DNA of 64,000 nt from JAOPZW01 sp963806015 (GCA_963806015.1 CAWDWM010000006.1:124001-188000), one strand, 5' to 3'; positions 16,214 to 24,918 are shown, counted from the first letter of the stretch. The notes: generated by a model from the sequence alone, not told the origin. A program made the numbers and translations.

Positions 16214-17166
16214 GGGGCGTTCCTTTCTGCGGAGGTGTAGAGCGCGGCGATCGTGCGGGCCTGCCCAAGGGCGTCCTCGCGGCCGAGCAACGGTTGGTGC
16301 TCCCCGTTGACGGCGGCCTCGAAGTCGGCCAGCTCGAGCGCGTAGGAGTTGGCGGGCCCGGGCTCGATGCGCTCGACGGAGCCGTCGGCGCCGCGCAGCT
16401 CGATGACGGCGTCGTTGCCGTGGAAAGGATCCGTGAGCGCCAGCGAGCCGCCGGTGCCGACGGCCGCGAGCTCGTGGCCGCCGGGGTAGGTGAGCCCGCA
16501 GTCGAAGTGTGCGAGCACGTCGCCCGGGAAGCGCAGGGTGGCGGCGAGCGTCACGTCGACGCCGTGGCCGCCGGGCACGAGGTCGGCCGAGGCGCTCTCG
16601 GGCTCGGCGCCGGCCAGGGTGCGGCAGCCGCTGACGCAATAGCAGCCGACGTCCATGAGGCCGCCGCCATCAAGCGCGGCCTGTAGGCGGATGTCGTCGG
16701 GGTCGGGCGCCTTGAAGGCGAAGTGCGCGCGAATGATCCGCAGGTCGCCGATGGCGCCGCTGTCGAGGATCTCGCGGGCGCGCGCCACCTGCGGGTGGTG
16801 GCGCCACATGAAGGCCTCGGCCAGCACGCGCCCCTCGCGCTGGGCGACGTCGAAGACGCGGTCGACGTCATCGGGGTGGCGCGTGAGGGGCTTCTCGCAC
16901 AGGACGTGCTTGCCGGCCTCGAGCGCCCGGATCGACCACTCGACGTGCATCGAGTTGGGCAGCGGGTTGTAGATCGCGTCGACGCCGGGGTCGGCCAGCA
17001 GCGCGTCGTAGGAGCCGTGGGCGCGCGCGATGCCCTTCTCGCGCGCGTAGGCCTCGGCGCGGGCGCCGTCGCGCGAGCCGACCGCGACGAACTCCTGGTC
17101 GGTGCCGCTGTCGAGCAGCTTGTCGGTGATGTTGGCGGTGGACAGGATGCCCCAGCGCAACGGCAT
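16198..17166 (-). CDS. Gfo/Idh/MocA-family NAD(P)-dependent oxidoreductase
   Basis: A 322-residue dehydrogenase. The N-terminal Rossmann fold (RWGILSTANITDKLL, then VAVGSRD) and the hallmark HVLCEKPLTR near residue 90 identify the family. The C-terminal alpha/beta domain includes DVGCYCVSGCRTL. Relatives include sugar dehydrogenases such as xylose dehydrogenase. It sits inside the xylose-type operon and overlaps the isomerase start by 16 bases, so it may offer an oxidative branch or act on the imported sugar. A ggagg lies 10 bases before the ATG. Confidence 0.85.
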   Translation of the reverse strand: MPLRWGILSTANITDKLLDSGTDQEFVAVGSRDGARAEAYAREKGIARAHGSYDALLADPGVDAIYNPLPNSMHVEWSIRALEAGKHVLCEKPLTRHPDDVDRVFDVAQREGRVLAEAFMWRHHPQVARAREILDSGAIGDLRIIRAHFAFKAPDPDDIRLQAALDGGGLMDVGCYCVSGCRTLAGAEPESASADLVPGGHGVDVTLAATLRFPGDVLAHFDCGLTYPGGHELAAVGTGGSLALTDPFHGNDAVIELRGADGSVERIEPGPANSYALELADFEAAVNGEHQPLLGREDALGQARTIAALYTSAERNAPCPIG

Positions 17167-17221
17167 CAGGTCCAGCCCTCCTTGCTCGCCAAGCGAGCCC
17201 CCTTTCGTGGTGGTGGGGTGA

Positions 17222-17268
17222 GGCCGGCCGAGCCCCCGCGGAGAGCGGGGCGCGGGAGCCCGCCGGCC
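17222..17268 (-). other. Nested hairpin between the permease and oxidoreductase genes
   Basis: An outer 7-bp stem (17222-17228 with 17262-17268) encloses a 6-bp stem (17234-17239 with 17245-17250, loop ggaga). It begins right after the permease stop. It probably modulates downstream expression or protects the upstream transcript; there is no T-run for a classical terminator. Confidence 0.4.
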
Positions 17269-17269
17269 A

Positions 17270-18526
17270 TCACGCTCTGCCGGCCGACGCACGCCCCTTG
17301 CGCGCGATCGAGTCGACCGTGACCGCCAGCAGCAGCACGCCGGCGGTGATGACGAACTTCGTCCCGGCGCTGAGGCCGAGCAGGCCGAGGCCGTTGTCGA
17401 TCGAGGCGATGACGAGCGCGCCGAGCACGGCCGACTTGACGTTGCCGCGGCCTCCGAAGAGCGACGTGCCGCCGATGACCGGCGCCGCGATCGCGTACAG
17501 CAGGATCGAGCCGCCGCCGGCGCCCGTGTCCACGGAGCGCAGGCGCGAGGCCAGCACGATGCCGCCCAGGGCGGCCATCATCGAGCAGATCGCGAAGCAG
17601 GCGATCTTGATGTTGTCGACGTTGATGCCGGCGCGACGCGCGGCCTCGGCGTTCCCGCCGACGGCATAGATGTGGCGCCCGAACCGCGTGCGGGTGAGGA
17701 CGTGGGTCCAGAGGATGTACACGCCGGCGAGCATGAGCAGCACGTAGGGAATGCCGCGGTCCTTGTTGCACACGTACACGACCGCGAAGACCGCGATGGC
17801 CAGGCCCACCACACGGAGCGCCAGCACCGCATCGGGAGCGGTGGCGAGGCCGTGGCGCACGCGTTGCGCGCGCTGCCAGAAGAGCATCCCCGCGTAGACC
17901 GCGACGCCGGCGATGGCGAGGATCCACGCGGTGCTCGACGGCAGGAAGTCGTTGGCGAAGCCGACGAAGAAGCTGTTCTGGACGATGACGGTGCCGCGAT
18001 CGCCGATCAGCAGCAGGACGACCCCGTTCCAGCCCAGCAGACCGGCCAGCGTGACCACGAACGAGGGGATCCCGACCTTCGTGATGAGCAGTCCGTGCAG
18101 GATGCCGATGGCCAGGCCGACCAGGAGCACGATGACCATCGTGGGCGCGGCGGAGAACACGTGCGAGTTGTCGGGCAGCGTCAGGAGTGCCATCGTCACG
18201 CCCGCCACCGCGCTGACGAAGCCGACCGACAGGTCGATCTCCCCCAGCAGCAGGACGAAGACGATCCCCATGCCGATCGTCGTGATCGCCGCGGCCTGCA
18301 CGATGAGGTTGACGAAGTTCCCCGCGGTCAGGAAGTTCGAGTTCTGGCTCTGGAAGACGATCGCGATGATGATCAGGCCGACCACGATCGGCAGCGACCC
18401 GAGGTCGCCGGCCTTGACGCCCGCCCACCAGCGGTTGATGTAGACGGCGAAGCTCTCGCTCTCGGGGGCGGCGGTTGCGGGTTCGCCCGGGCCGCCTTCG
18501 ACCGGTGCGGGTGCAGTGGCGCTCAT
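17270..18526 (-). CDS. Sugar ABC transporter permease (RbsC/XylH/FrcC type)
   Basis: A 418-residue integral membrane subunit of a carbohydrate-uptake transporter of the CUT2 class. After a hydrophilic N-terminus, about ten transmembrane helices follow, with family blocks GEIDLSVGFVSAVAG and the cytoplasmic EAARRAGINVDNIK coupling loop. GGTSLFGGRGNV near residue 365 is also diagnostic. Its start overlaps the ATPase stop. The transported sugar is probably a pentose, from the adjacent kinase and isomerase. Confidence 0.88.
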   Translation of the reverse strand: MSATAPAPVEGGPGEPATAAPESESFAVYINRWWAGVKAGDLGSLPIVVGLIIIAIVFQSQNSNFLTAGNFVNLIVQAAAITTIGMGIVFVLLLGEIDLSVGFVSAVAGVTMALLTLPDNSHVFSAAPTMVIVLLVGLAIGILHGLLITKVGIPSFVVTLAGLLGWNGVVLLLIGDRGTVIVQNSFFVGFANDFLPSSTAWILAIAGVAVYAGMLFWQRAQRVRHGLATAPDAVLALRVVGLAIAVFAVVYVCNKDRGIPYVLLMLAGVYILWTHVLTRTRFGRHIYAVGGNAEAARRAGINVDNIKIACFAICSMMAALGGIVLASRLRSVDTGAGGGSILLYAIAAPVIGGTSLFGGRGNVKSAVLGALVIASIDNGLGLLGLSAGTKFVITAGVLLLAVTVDSIARKGRASAGRA

Positions 18527-19302
18527 GCGATCACCTCTTCGCCGACACCGGGAACCTTGGACAGCTTGCCGGCCGTGATGGCCTCGACGACCTGGGTCTG
18601 GGTGACGTCCGCGCGCTTGTGGACCGCGACGTTCTGGCCCAGGCGCAGCACGGTGATCGTGTCGGCGACCTCGAAGATGTCATGCAGGTTGTGTGAAACG
18701 AGCACGACCGCGAGGCCCTGCTCGCCGAGGCGCTTGACCAGGTCGAGGACCTGACGGGTCTGCGCGACGCCGAGCGCGGCGGTCGGCTCGTCGAGGATCA
18801 CTACGCGCGAGTTCCACATGACCGCCTTGGCCACCGCCACGGACTGGCGCTGGCCACCGGACAGCCCGGCCACGGTCTGGCGGACGGACTGGATGGTCGT
18901 CACCGAGAGCGAGGAGAGCGTGTCGTTGGCGCGCTTCTCCATGGTCAGCTCGTCGAGCGAATGCAGGAGCCCGCCGACCTCCTCGCGGCCGAGGAACATG
19001 TTCTGCACGACGTCGAGGTTGTCGGCCAGCGCGAGGTCCTGATAGACGACCTCGATCCCGAGGCGTGCGGCGTCCTTCGGTCCATGGATCGAGACCGGCT
19101 GGCCCTCGAATATCACCTCGCCCGAATCGACCGAGTAGATGCCGGCGATGCATTTGATGAGGGTGGACTTGCCGGCTCCGTTGTCGCCGACGAGGGCCAT
19201 GACCTCACCGGCGGACACGTGGAAGTCCACCTCGTAGAGAGCCTGAACGGCTCCGAAGCTCTTCGAGATGCCGCGCAGCTCCAGGATGGGTGCGTCACTC
19301 AC
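18523..19302 (-). CDS. Sugar ABC transporter ATPase, single-domain (FrcA-like)
   Basis: A 259-residue ATPase of a CUT2 sugar importer. Walker A is GDNGAGKSTL (about 39-48), the ABC signature is LSGGQRQ, Walker B is RVVILDEPTAAL, and the switch His is in VLVSHNLHD. Most CUT2 ATPases (RbsA, XylG) are about 500 residues with two nucleotide-binding domains. This one has a single domain, as in fructose FrcA systems, so it would work as a homodimer. The GTG at 19302 has a strong ggaggaggg 6 bases upstream. A hairpin separates it from the binding-protein gene. Confidence 0.88.
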   Translation of the reverse strand: MSDAPILELRGISKSFGAVQALYEVDFHVSAGEVMALVGDNGAGKSTLIKCIAGIYSVDSGEVIFEGQPVSIHGPKDAARLGIEVVYQDLALADNLDVVQNMFLGREEVGGLLHSLDELTMEKRANDTLSSLSVTTIQSVRQTVAGLSGGQRQSVAVAKAVMWNSRVVILDEPTAALGVAQTRQVLDLVKRLGEQGLAVVLVSHNLHDIFEVADTITVLRLGQNVAVHKRADVTQTQVVEAITAGKLSKVPGVGEEVIA

Positions 19303-19337
19303 TCTCTCAACCCTCCTCCGGGTTCCCCGTGGGCGGT

Positions 19338-19361
19338 GGGGCGCCGCCGCAGCGGCGCCCC
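19338..19361 (-). other. Intercistronic hairpin after the binding-protein gene
   Basis: A perfect 10-bp GC stem (19338-19347 with 19352-19361) with a 4-base loop lies between the stop of the binding lipoprotein and the ATPase start. There is no T-run. Such hairpins commonly stabilise or partly attenuate, giving more binding protein than transporter subunits. Confidence 0.55.
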
Positions 19362-19375
19362 ATTCACCATCTTGC

Positions 19376-20503
19376 CTAGAGCCCTGCCTTCGTGCACAGC
19401 TCGGCGTACTTGCCGGTGCACACGTCTTCCTTCTTGAGGAAGCCGTCGTCGAAGACCACCTTGATGTTGTCCTTGGTGATCGCCTCCGGCTTCAGCAGGA
19501 CGGACGGAACGTCCTTCGCGGTGTCGTTCGTCTTGCCGTTGACCAGACCGGCCTCGGGCTGCTTGCCCGTGGCCAGCGCGATGGCCAGCTTGGAGGCCGC
19601 GTCGGCCTCCTTCTTGACTGCCTTGTAGACGGTCATGCACTGGTCGCCCGAGAGGATGTTCTGAATCCCCTGCGGGGTCGCGTCCTGGCCGGTGACCGGG
19701 ATCTGCTTGAGCTTGCGCGCCTTGAGTGCCGAGATGGCCGAGTTGCCCAGGCCGTCGTTGGCGGCGAGCACGCCGTCGATCTTGTTGCTCGTCTTCTGGA
19801 GCATCTGCTCGAAGATCGTCAGCGCCTGCTGGTTGTCCCAGTCGGGCACGGACTGATCTGCGACCTTCTTCGCCTTGCCGGAGTCATACAGCGGCTTGAG
19901 GACGGAGTCGTAGCCCTGCTTGAACAGCGTGGCGTTGTTGTCCGTCGGCGAGCCGTTGAGCTCGGCGATGTTCGGCGTGCCGGAGCTACCCAGGCAATCG
20001 ACGAGGCCCTGGCCCTGCAGCTTGCCGACCTCCACGTTGTCAAACGACACGTAGTAGGCCGCCGAGCCCTTGAGGGTCAGTCGGTCGTAGTCGATCACCT
20101 TCACGCCGCGTGACTGGGCGTTGGACTCGATGGCAGCGCCAGAGCCCGAGTCGAGGTTCACGAGCAGGAGGACCTTCGCCCCGTTCGTGATCAACTGCTC
20201 GGCCTGCTGCTGCTGGGTTGACTTGTCGCCTTGGGCGTTCTCGATCGTCACGGGCACGCCGGCCGACTTGAAGGCGGCGTCGAGCAGCGGACGGTCGAAC
20301 GACTCCCAACGTACCGACGACTTCGTATCCGGCAGCAGGACGCCCACCTTCTGGGCCTTGGTTGCTGCCGCGCCGCCGGTGCTACTACCTGTGCCCGACG
20401 ACGACGAGCTGTTGTCGCTCGAGCCGCACGCTGCGACTGCGAACGCCATAACGCAGAGCGCCATGCCAATGGCAAGTGCTCGGCGAGAGATCGGTGAGTG
20501 CAT
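19376..20503 (-). CDS. Sugar-binding lipoprotein of the ABC transporter (XylF/FrcB-like)
   Basis: A 375-residue extracytoplasmic sugar receptor (periplasmic binding protein type 1 fold). The N-terminus is a lipoprotein signal ending VAACGSS, so Cys26 is the lipid-modified residue; a Ser/Gly-rich linker follows. The fold is seen in VGVLLPDTKSSVRWESFDRP (about 53-72), LLLVNLDSGSG, VIDYDRL, VLAANDGLGNSAI and TGQDATPQG. The XYDRL and SSVRWE blocks resemble xylose-binding proteins. A ggaggagg ribosome-binding site precedes the ATG, which overlaps the last base of the ROK gene stop. Partners are the ATPase and permease that follow. Confidence 0.88.
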   Translation of the reverse strand: MHSPISRRALAIGMALCVMAFAVAACGSSDNSSSSSGTGSSTGGAAATKAQKVGVLLPDTKSSVRWESFDRPLLDAAFKSAGVPVTIENAQGDKSTQQQQAEQLITNGAKVLLLVNLDSGSGAAIESNAQSRGVKVIDYDRLTLKGSAAYYVSFDNVEVGKLQGQGLVDCLGSSGTPNIAELNGSPTDNNATLFKQGYDSVLKPLYDSGKAKKVADQSVPDWDNQQALTIFEQMLQKTSNKIDGVLAANDGLGNSAISALKARKLKQIPVTGQDATPQGIQNILSGDQCMTVYKAVKKEADAASKLAIALATGKQPEAGLVNGKTNDTAKDVPSVLLKPEAITKDNIKVVFDDGFLKKEDVCTGKYAELCTKAGL

Positions 20504-21732
20504 CACCGTCTTCCTCCTCCTGTGGGATGGGACATGTGAGGTACGGGTACGGTCAGTGGGTCTTCGGACTCGTGGCCGGCGAGAGCCAGCGCGCCGAGCA
20601 GCTCGGCGCGGTCGCCGAGCGTGCCGGCGACGATCTCGACGTCCTCGGCGGCGGCCGGGATCGCGAAGCGGCGCACCGCCTCGCGCATCGGCTCGAGCAC
20701 GAGGTCGCCGGCGGCGCTGAGATCGCCGCCCACGACCACGAGGTCCGGGTTGAGGTAGTTGCAGAGGTCCGCGACGGCACGGCCGACGACGCGGCCGGCG
20801 TCGGCGATGACGCGCTGGCAGCCGGCATCGCCCTCCAGGGCCAGCTGCAGGAGCTGGCGCACGGTCAACGGGCCGTGCGAGCGGCGCAGGAGCTCGCACA
20901 GGGCGGGGCCGGCGACGAAGGTCTCGAGGCAGCCGCGGTTGCCGCAACGGCAGATCGGGCCCTGGGGATCGACCAGAACGTGGCCGATCTCGCCGGCGAT
21001 GCCGCGTGCGCCGCGGAAGGGGCGGCCGTTGATCACCAGGCCGGCGCCGATGCCGGCGGACAGGCGCAGATAGGCCATCACCAGCGTTCCGCGCCCGACG
21101 CCGAAGGTCGATTCGCCCAGCGCGCCGACGTTGGCGTCGTTGTCGAGGTGCACGGGCAGCCCGAGGCGTTCCTCCATCTCCGCCGCGGGGTCGAGCCCGA
21201 CCCAGCCGGGGAGGATCGGCTGCGAGTGCACGAGGCCGCTCTCGCGGTCGATCGGTCCGGGCAGGCCCATGCCCGCGGCGAGGACCCGGCCGCGCTCGAC
21301 GCCGGCCTCCTCGATGAGCTCCGACACGAGCCCCGCGGCGGTGTCGAGCGCGTCCACGGCGGCGGTGTCGACCTCGAGTTCCACGAAGGACTCGGCGAGG
21401 ATCGTGTAGGACAGGTCGGCGATGGCGACCCGCAGCGAGTCGTGGCCGAAGTCGAGGCCGACGACCGCGCCGGCTGCGCGGTCGAGCGCCACCAGCACCG
21501 GCGGCCGCCCGCCCTGCGAGCCGGTGGCCGCGACGCCGTCGGTCGCGCGCTCGATGACCATCCCCGACGCTTGGAGATCGCTGACGAGGCTCGACACGGT
21601 CGAGCGACTCAGGCCCGTCTGACGGGCGATATCGGCGCGGCTGATGGCCCCACGCGTGCGCAGCGCGTCGATGACGCGCAGACGGTTGCGCTCGCGGAGC
21701 GACTCCAGCGACCCGGTGCGGAGCTGACCCAC
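20503..21732 (-). CDS. ROK-family transcriptional repressor (XylR-like)
   Basis: A 409-residue sugar-responsive repressor. An N-terminal winged helix (VIDALRTRGAISRADIAR, TGLSRSTVSSLVSDL, residues 20-55) precedes a ROK sugar-kinase-like domain. That domain has GLDFGHDSLRVAIADL, LDNDANVGALGE and the zinc motif CRCGNRGCLETF. It heads the same-strand gene run and is followed with no gap by the binding-protein gene, so it almost certainly controls this sugar operon. The GTG at 21732 has gggggaggg upstream. A ttgaca hexamer (minus strand, 21764-21769) is a candidate -35, though no good -10 is visible. Confidence 0.87.
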   Translation of the reverse strand: MGQLRTGSLESLRERNRLRVIDALRTRGAISRADIARQTGLSRSTVSSLVSDLQASGMVIERATDGVAATGSQGGRPPVLVALDRAAGAVVGLDFGHDSLRVAIADLSYTILAESFVELEVDTAAVDALDTAAGLVSELIEEAGVERGRVLAAGMGLPGPIDRESGLVHSQPILPGWVGLDPAAEMEERLGLPVHLDNDANVGALGESTFGVGRGTLVMAYLRLSAGIGAGLVINGRPFRGARGIAGEIGHVLVDPQGPICRCGNRGCLETFVAGPALCELLRRSHGPLTVRQLLQLALEGDAGCQRVIADAGRVVGRAVADLCNYLNPDLVVVGGDLSAAGDLVLEPMREAVRRFAIPAAAEDVEIVAGTLGDRAELLGALALAGHESEDPLTVPVPHMSHPTGGGRR

Positions 21733-21809
21733 TGCCGCGACCCTCCCCCATCGGCGGGGGGTTTGTCAAGAGTACGCACGAACTTGGGGGCGCTTTCCTG
21801 GTTTTCGGT

Positions 21810-22355
21810 TCAGGTCTCGGCCGAACCTACGTCGCCCCCGGCGGCTCGGACCTCGTCCAGCGCGCGTGCGCTGCCGTCCGGATCGATGCCGCGCGAGGCC
21901 GTGTTCTCGACGGTCACGGCGAACCCGGCCTCCAGCGCGTCGAGCGCGGTGGCCCGCACGCAGTAGTCCGTGGCAAGCCCGGCGACCGTGATCCGTTCGA
22001 TCCCCCGGTCGCGCAGAAGCGTCGCCAGGTCGGTCCCATCGAAGCCCGAGTAGCCCTCGGTCGCCGGATCGGTCCCCTTGTCGACGACCACGTCCACCAG
22101 CGTGGCGTCGAGCCCCGGATGCAGCTGCGCGCCCTCCGTGCCGGCGACGCAATGCGCCGGCCACGGCCCGCCCTGGGCGGCGAACGACGAGTGCTCGGCA
22201 GGGTGCCAGTCGCGCGTGGCCACCACGAGGTCGAAGCGCCCCGACGCCGCCAGCTCGTTGAGCCGATGAGCGATCGCGTCGCCCTCGGGGACCGCCAGCG
22301 CACCCCCGGGCGTGAAGTCGTTCTGGAAGTCGACGATCACGAGCGCGTCGGGCAT
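21810..22355 (-). CDS. pncA: Nicotinamidase/pyrazinamidase
   Basis: A 181-residue isochorismatase-fold amidase converting nicotinamide to nicotinate for NAD salvage. The catalytic triad is visible: Asp9 in IVDFQNDF, Lys93 in VDKGTDP and Cys132 in ATDYCVRAT. The metal site is Asp49, His51 and His55 in TRDWHPAEHSSF. Length and motifs match PncA closely. It lies between the ROK-led operon and the TetR gene with short gaps on each side and seems to be independently expressed. Relatives in the family hydrolyse other amides, but the complete metal and catalytic set favours nicotinamidase. Confidence 0.92.
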   Translation of the reverse strand: MPDALVIVDFQNDFTPGGALAVPEGDAIAHRLNELAASGRFDLVVATRDWHPAEHSSFAAQGGPWPAHCVAGTEGAQLHPGLDATLVDVVVDKGTDPATEGYSGFDGTDLATLLRDRGIERITVAGLATDYCVRATALDALEAGFAVTVENTASRGIDPDGSARALDEVRAAGGDVGSAET

Positions 22356-22400
22356 GGGGCGAGTCTAGGCGCGGGCTTCGTCCGCGGCGCGGAGGACGAC

Positions 22401-23000
22401 CTACCGCACGGTGTAGTGCGACGCCGCCGTCCCCACCGCGCCCCGCAGCGCCTGGATGAGCAGGTCGCGTAGCTGGTCGCGGCTGAGCTCGCGGTGCTCG
22501 AGCCACTCGAGGCTCGCCGCCTCCGCAAAGCCGATCCAGCCGCGCACCGCAATGCGAATGCCGGGCGGGGTCGCCTCGCCGGCGAAGTCGTCCAGGATGC
22601 GGGTGGCCATCGCCGAGCGGACGTCCTCGACGATGGCCGCGACCTCGCGGTCGGAGCCGATCCCGGCGCGCAGCACGGTGGAGTAGCCGCGCGCGTGGGT
22701 GTCGACGTACTCCAGGTAGCGGTCCAGGCCGGCTGACAGGCGCTCCAGGGGCGCGAGGTCGGGATCGGTCTCGGTGATCGCCTGCATCTCGTCAGCCGAG
22801 TGGCGCACGACCGCGACATAGAAGTCGCGCTTGCTCGGGAAGTAGTGGTAGAGCAGGCCTTTCGAGATTCCCGCGGACGCGGCGATGTCGTCGATCGAGA
22901 CCTCGTCGAACGGGCGCTCGCTGAACATCTCGACGCCCAGCGCGACGAGCTGCTCGCGGCGTGCGTCGGTGCTCAGGCGGGCGCGACGGGCGGTTGCCAT
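22401..23000 (-). CDS. TetR-family transcriptional regulator
   Basis: A 199-residue repressor with an N-terminal TetR helix-turn-helix (VSIDDIAASAGISKGLLYHYFPSK in two parts, about residues 34-57) and a helical ligand domain. Its start lies 28 bases inside the 3' end of the upstream membrane-protein gene, so the two are one operon. The likely operator is the 14-bp palindrome at 24536-24549 just ahead of that operon, implying autoregulation. Confidence 0.87.
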   Translation of the reverse strand: MATARRARLSTDARREQLVALGVEMFSERPFDEVSIDDIAASAGISKGLLYHYFPSKRDFYVAVVRHSADEMQAITETDPDLAPLERLSAGLDRYLEYVDTHARGYSTVLRAGIGSDREVAAIVEDVRSAMATRILDDFAGEATPPGIRIAVRGWIGFAEAASLEWLEHRELSRDQLRDLLIQALRGAVGTAASHYTVR

Positions 23001-24522
23001 GTCGATGCCACGGTAGCGCGCCGGCGGGGCCGGCGCCGGGGCTCGGCCAGACCCAGCGCCCAGGCCAGCAGCCCGAGCCAGACGGCGACGACGATCGCCA
23101 GGACGGCGTAGGCGGTCGTCGTCAACCAGCGCGGGCCGCCGCGCGCCTCGCGTTGCAGGATGAAGGTGTCCGACTGCATCGGGCCCGAGCGCGGCGCGAC
23201 GGGCACGCCGGCGCGGTGGGCCTGCGGCGAGGGCGGCAGGTAGACGGGGAGCGCCATCAGATGCGTGCCCTTGGCCAGGCGCAGCATCGTCTTCCAGTGG
23301 CCGCCCACGGGCACCGGGCGCTCGGTGACGTACCGGCCCGGGCCGACCCGGCGCAGCGCCATGAGCTGGCGCAGGTGCCCCGTGGTCCTGCCCTGCCAGG
23401 AGAGCACCTCGAACCACTGGTTGTCGCGCGCCGCGGCGGGCGGGTCGAGCCGCACGGCCACGTTGACGTCGCCGGTGCCGGCGCGGGTGGGCACGATCGC
23501 GGCGCGCGTGCCGTCGCCCCGCTGCGCGGCAGCGGGACGAAGAGGGCCACGAGCGCCACCGCCCCCGCCAGCGCGACGGCCCGCGGACCGATCGCGGGCA
23601 GCGCCGCGCGCTCGCTCTCGGGCATGGCCAGGCTCTGGCTCATGCGGGCGCCGAGCACGCTGCCGGCCAGCGCGGCGGCCAGGGCGAGGAGCACGGCCGG
23701 CGCCAGCATCGACGCGGGCCACGGATGGGGCATCCACACGTGGCTCCAGCCCCACTCGGCGGCCAGGCCGACGGTCCCGATCCCCAGCCCGCTGAACACG
23801 GCGAAGCGCAGCGGCGCGCGCGGGGCGGCGAGCGCCGCCAGCTCGACGACCGCCGCCTCGGCGAGGATCGACCGCGCACACACGAGCGCCACGCCCGCGG
23901 CGAAGGCGATGAGCACCGGCTGGTAGAGCAGCTGGAACTGCGGGACGCCGAAGTCGAACTCGGCCTGGAAGGTCGACAGGCCGATGATCAGCGCGCCCGC
24001 CATGCGCAGGTGCCCGCGGCGGGCGAGCTTGCGCGGGCGCCCGAGCTCGAAGCCCTGGCGCATGACCATCCAGACGCCCAGCGTGCTGACGCCGGCCCCG
24101 CCGATCATGAACAGGTGGGTGGGGCCCCACAGCGTGACGTCCTCGCCGAAGAGCGCGTGCCAGAAGGCGTCCAGCGGGAAGCCGAGCAGCGCGACGCCGC
24201 CGCACACGAGCAGCACGATCCCGCCCGGGCTCATGCTCAGGCGCAAGGGCAGCCGGCGCTCGTTGCGCGCCTGCGGTCCACCCATCCGGCCGTGCAGCAG
24301 CGCGGCGAGGACGATGCCCTGCAGCCCCGCGACGATGAACATGTGCGGCGCGGTGAACACGCCCTGATCGCGGCCGTGATCGATGTGGTAGCCGATGTCC
24401 CAGTACATCCCGAGCACGGCGACCTGCAGCGAGATGCCCGCGAGGACGACGGGCGCGATGAAGCGGCCCGGAAAGCCGGAGACGCGCTCCTGGTAGCGGA
24501 CGAAGCGATGGGTGATCTGCAC
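22973..24522 (-). pseudogene. Multi-spanning membrane protein with a C-terminal YtkA-like domain, frameshifted
   Basis: The first 330 or so residues (24522 to about 23520) form a protein with eight to nine transmembrane helices, beginning ITHRFVRYQERVSGFPGR and with conserved-looking His, Trp and Tyr in MYWDIGYHIDHGRDQG. From 23517-23520 the sensible reading moves to another frame: one more G in a run of four would join RSG to GDGTRAAIVPTRAG. The second part has a beta-sandwich segment (GPGRYVTERPVPVGGHWKTM) like YtkA/FixH domains and a last membrane helix, ending at 22973. The first frame itself stays open until 23257. This is either a real one-base deletion or a homopolymer sequencing error. 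The GTG start has a good ggagg. Function is unknown. Confidence 0.65.
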
Positions 24523-24570
24523 GTTGAACGCCTCCTGACCACGTGGTCAGTTCATTGAATCTCGTTCAAC
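24523..24570. promoter_or_regulatory. Probable TetR operator within a larger inverted repeat
   Basis: A perfect 14-bp palindrome, tgaccacgtggtca (24536-24549), is enclosed by a second inverted repeat, gttgaacg (24523-24530) and cgttcaac (24563-24570). It directly precedes the ribosome-binding site of an operon that encodes a TetR regulator, so binding there would block transcription of the operon. Confidence 0.65.
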
Positions 24571-24670
24571 AGCTACCCCCGCGCAGGCAGGAGATAACCG
24601 TGTGCTTCGTCACATGACACTCATCCCGGGCCGGTGGGCGCGAATGCGCCCAAGCCCAGGCGAGGAGGTG

Positions 24671-24693
24671 GCGCGGCCGCTCCCGGGCCGCGC
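24671..24693 (-). terminator. Hairpin after the IF-1 gene
   Basis: A perfect 8-bp stem, gcgcggcc/ggccgcgc (24671-24678 with 24686-24693), with a 7-base loop starts 7 bases past the infA stop. There is no T-run, as is common in GC-rich actinobacteria. Confidence 0.5.
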
Positions 24694-24699
24694 CGGCTT

Positions 24700-24918
24700 C
24701 TACTTGAAGCGGTAGACGATGCGCCCGCGATTGAGGTCGTACGGCGAGACCTCGACCCGGACACGGTCGCCCGGGAGGACGCGGATGCGGAACCGGCGCA
24801 TCTTGCCGGCAAGGTGCGCGAGCACCGTGTGACCCATGTCGAGCTCGACCCGGAAATTCAGGTTCTTGAGCGCCTCGACGACCTGCCCCTCCAACTCCAC
24901 CTTTTCTTCTACAGCCAT
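24700..24918 (-). CDS. infA: Translation initiation factor IF-1
   Basis: A 72-residue OB-fold protein that binds the ribosomal A site during initiation. The whole sequence fits the family: KVELEGQVVEALKNLNFRV, then GHTVLAHLAGKMRRFRIRVLPGDRV (in parts) and ending in SPYDLNRGRIVYRFK. The ATG at 24918 has gaggtg just upstream. It stands alone, without the rpmJ-rpsM-rpsK genes that follow infA in the usual ribosomal cluster, and is flanked by a hairpin downstream and a long non-coding stretch upstream. Confidence 0.95.
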   Translation of the reverse strand: MAVEEKVELEGQVVEALKNLNFRVELDMGHTVLAHLAGKMRRFRIRVLPGDRVRVEVSPYDLNRGRIVYRFK

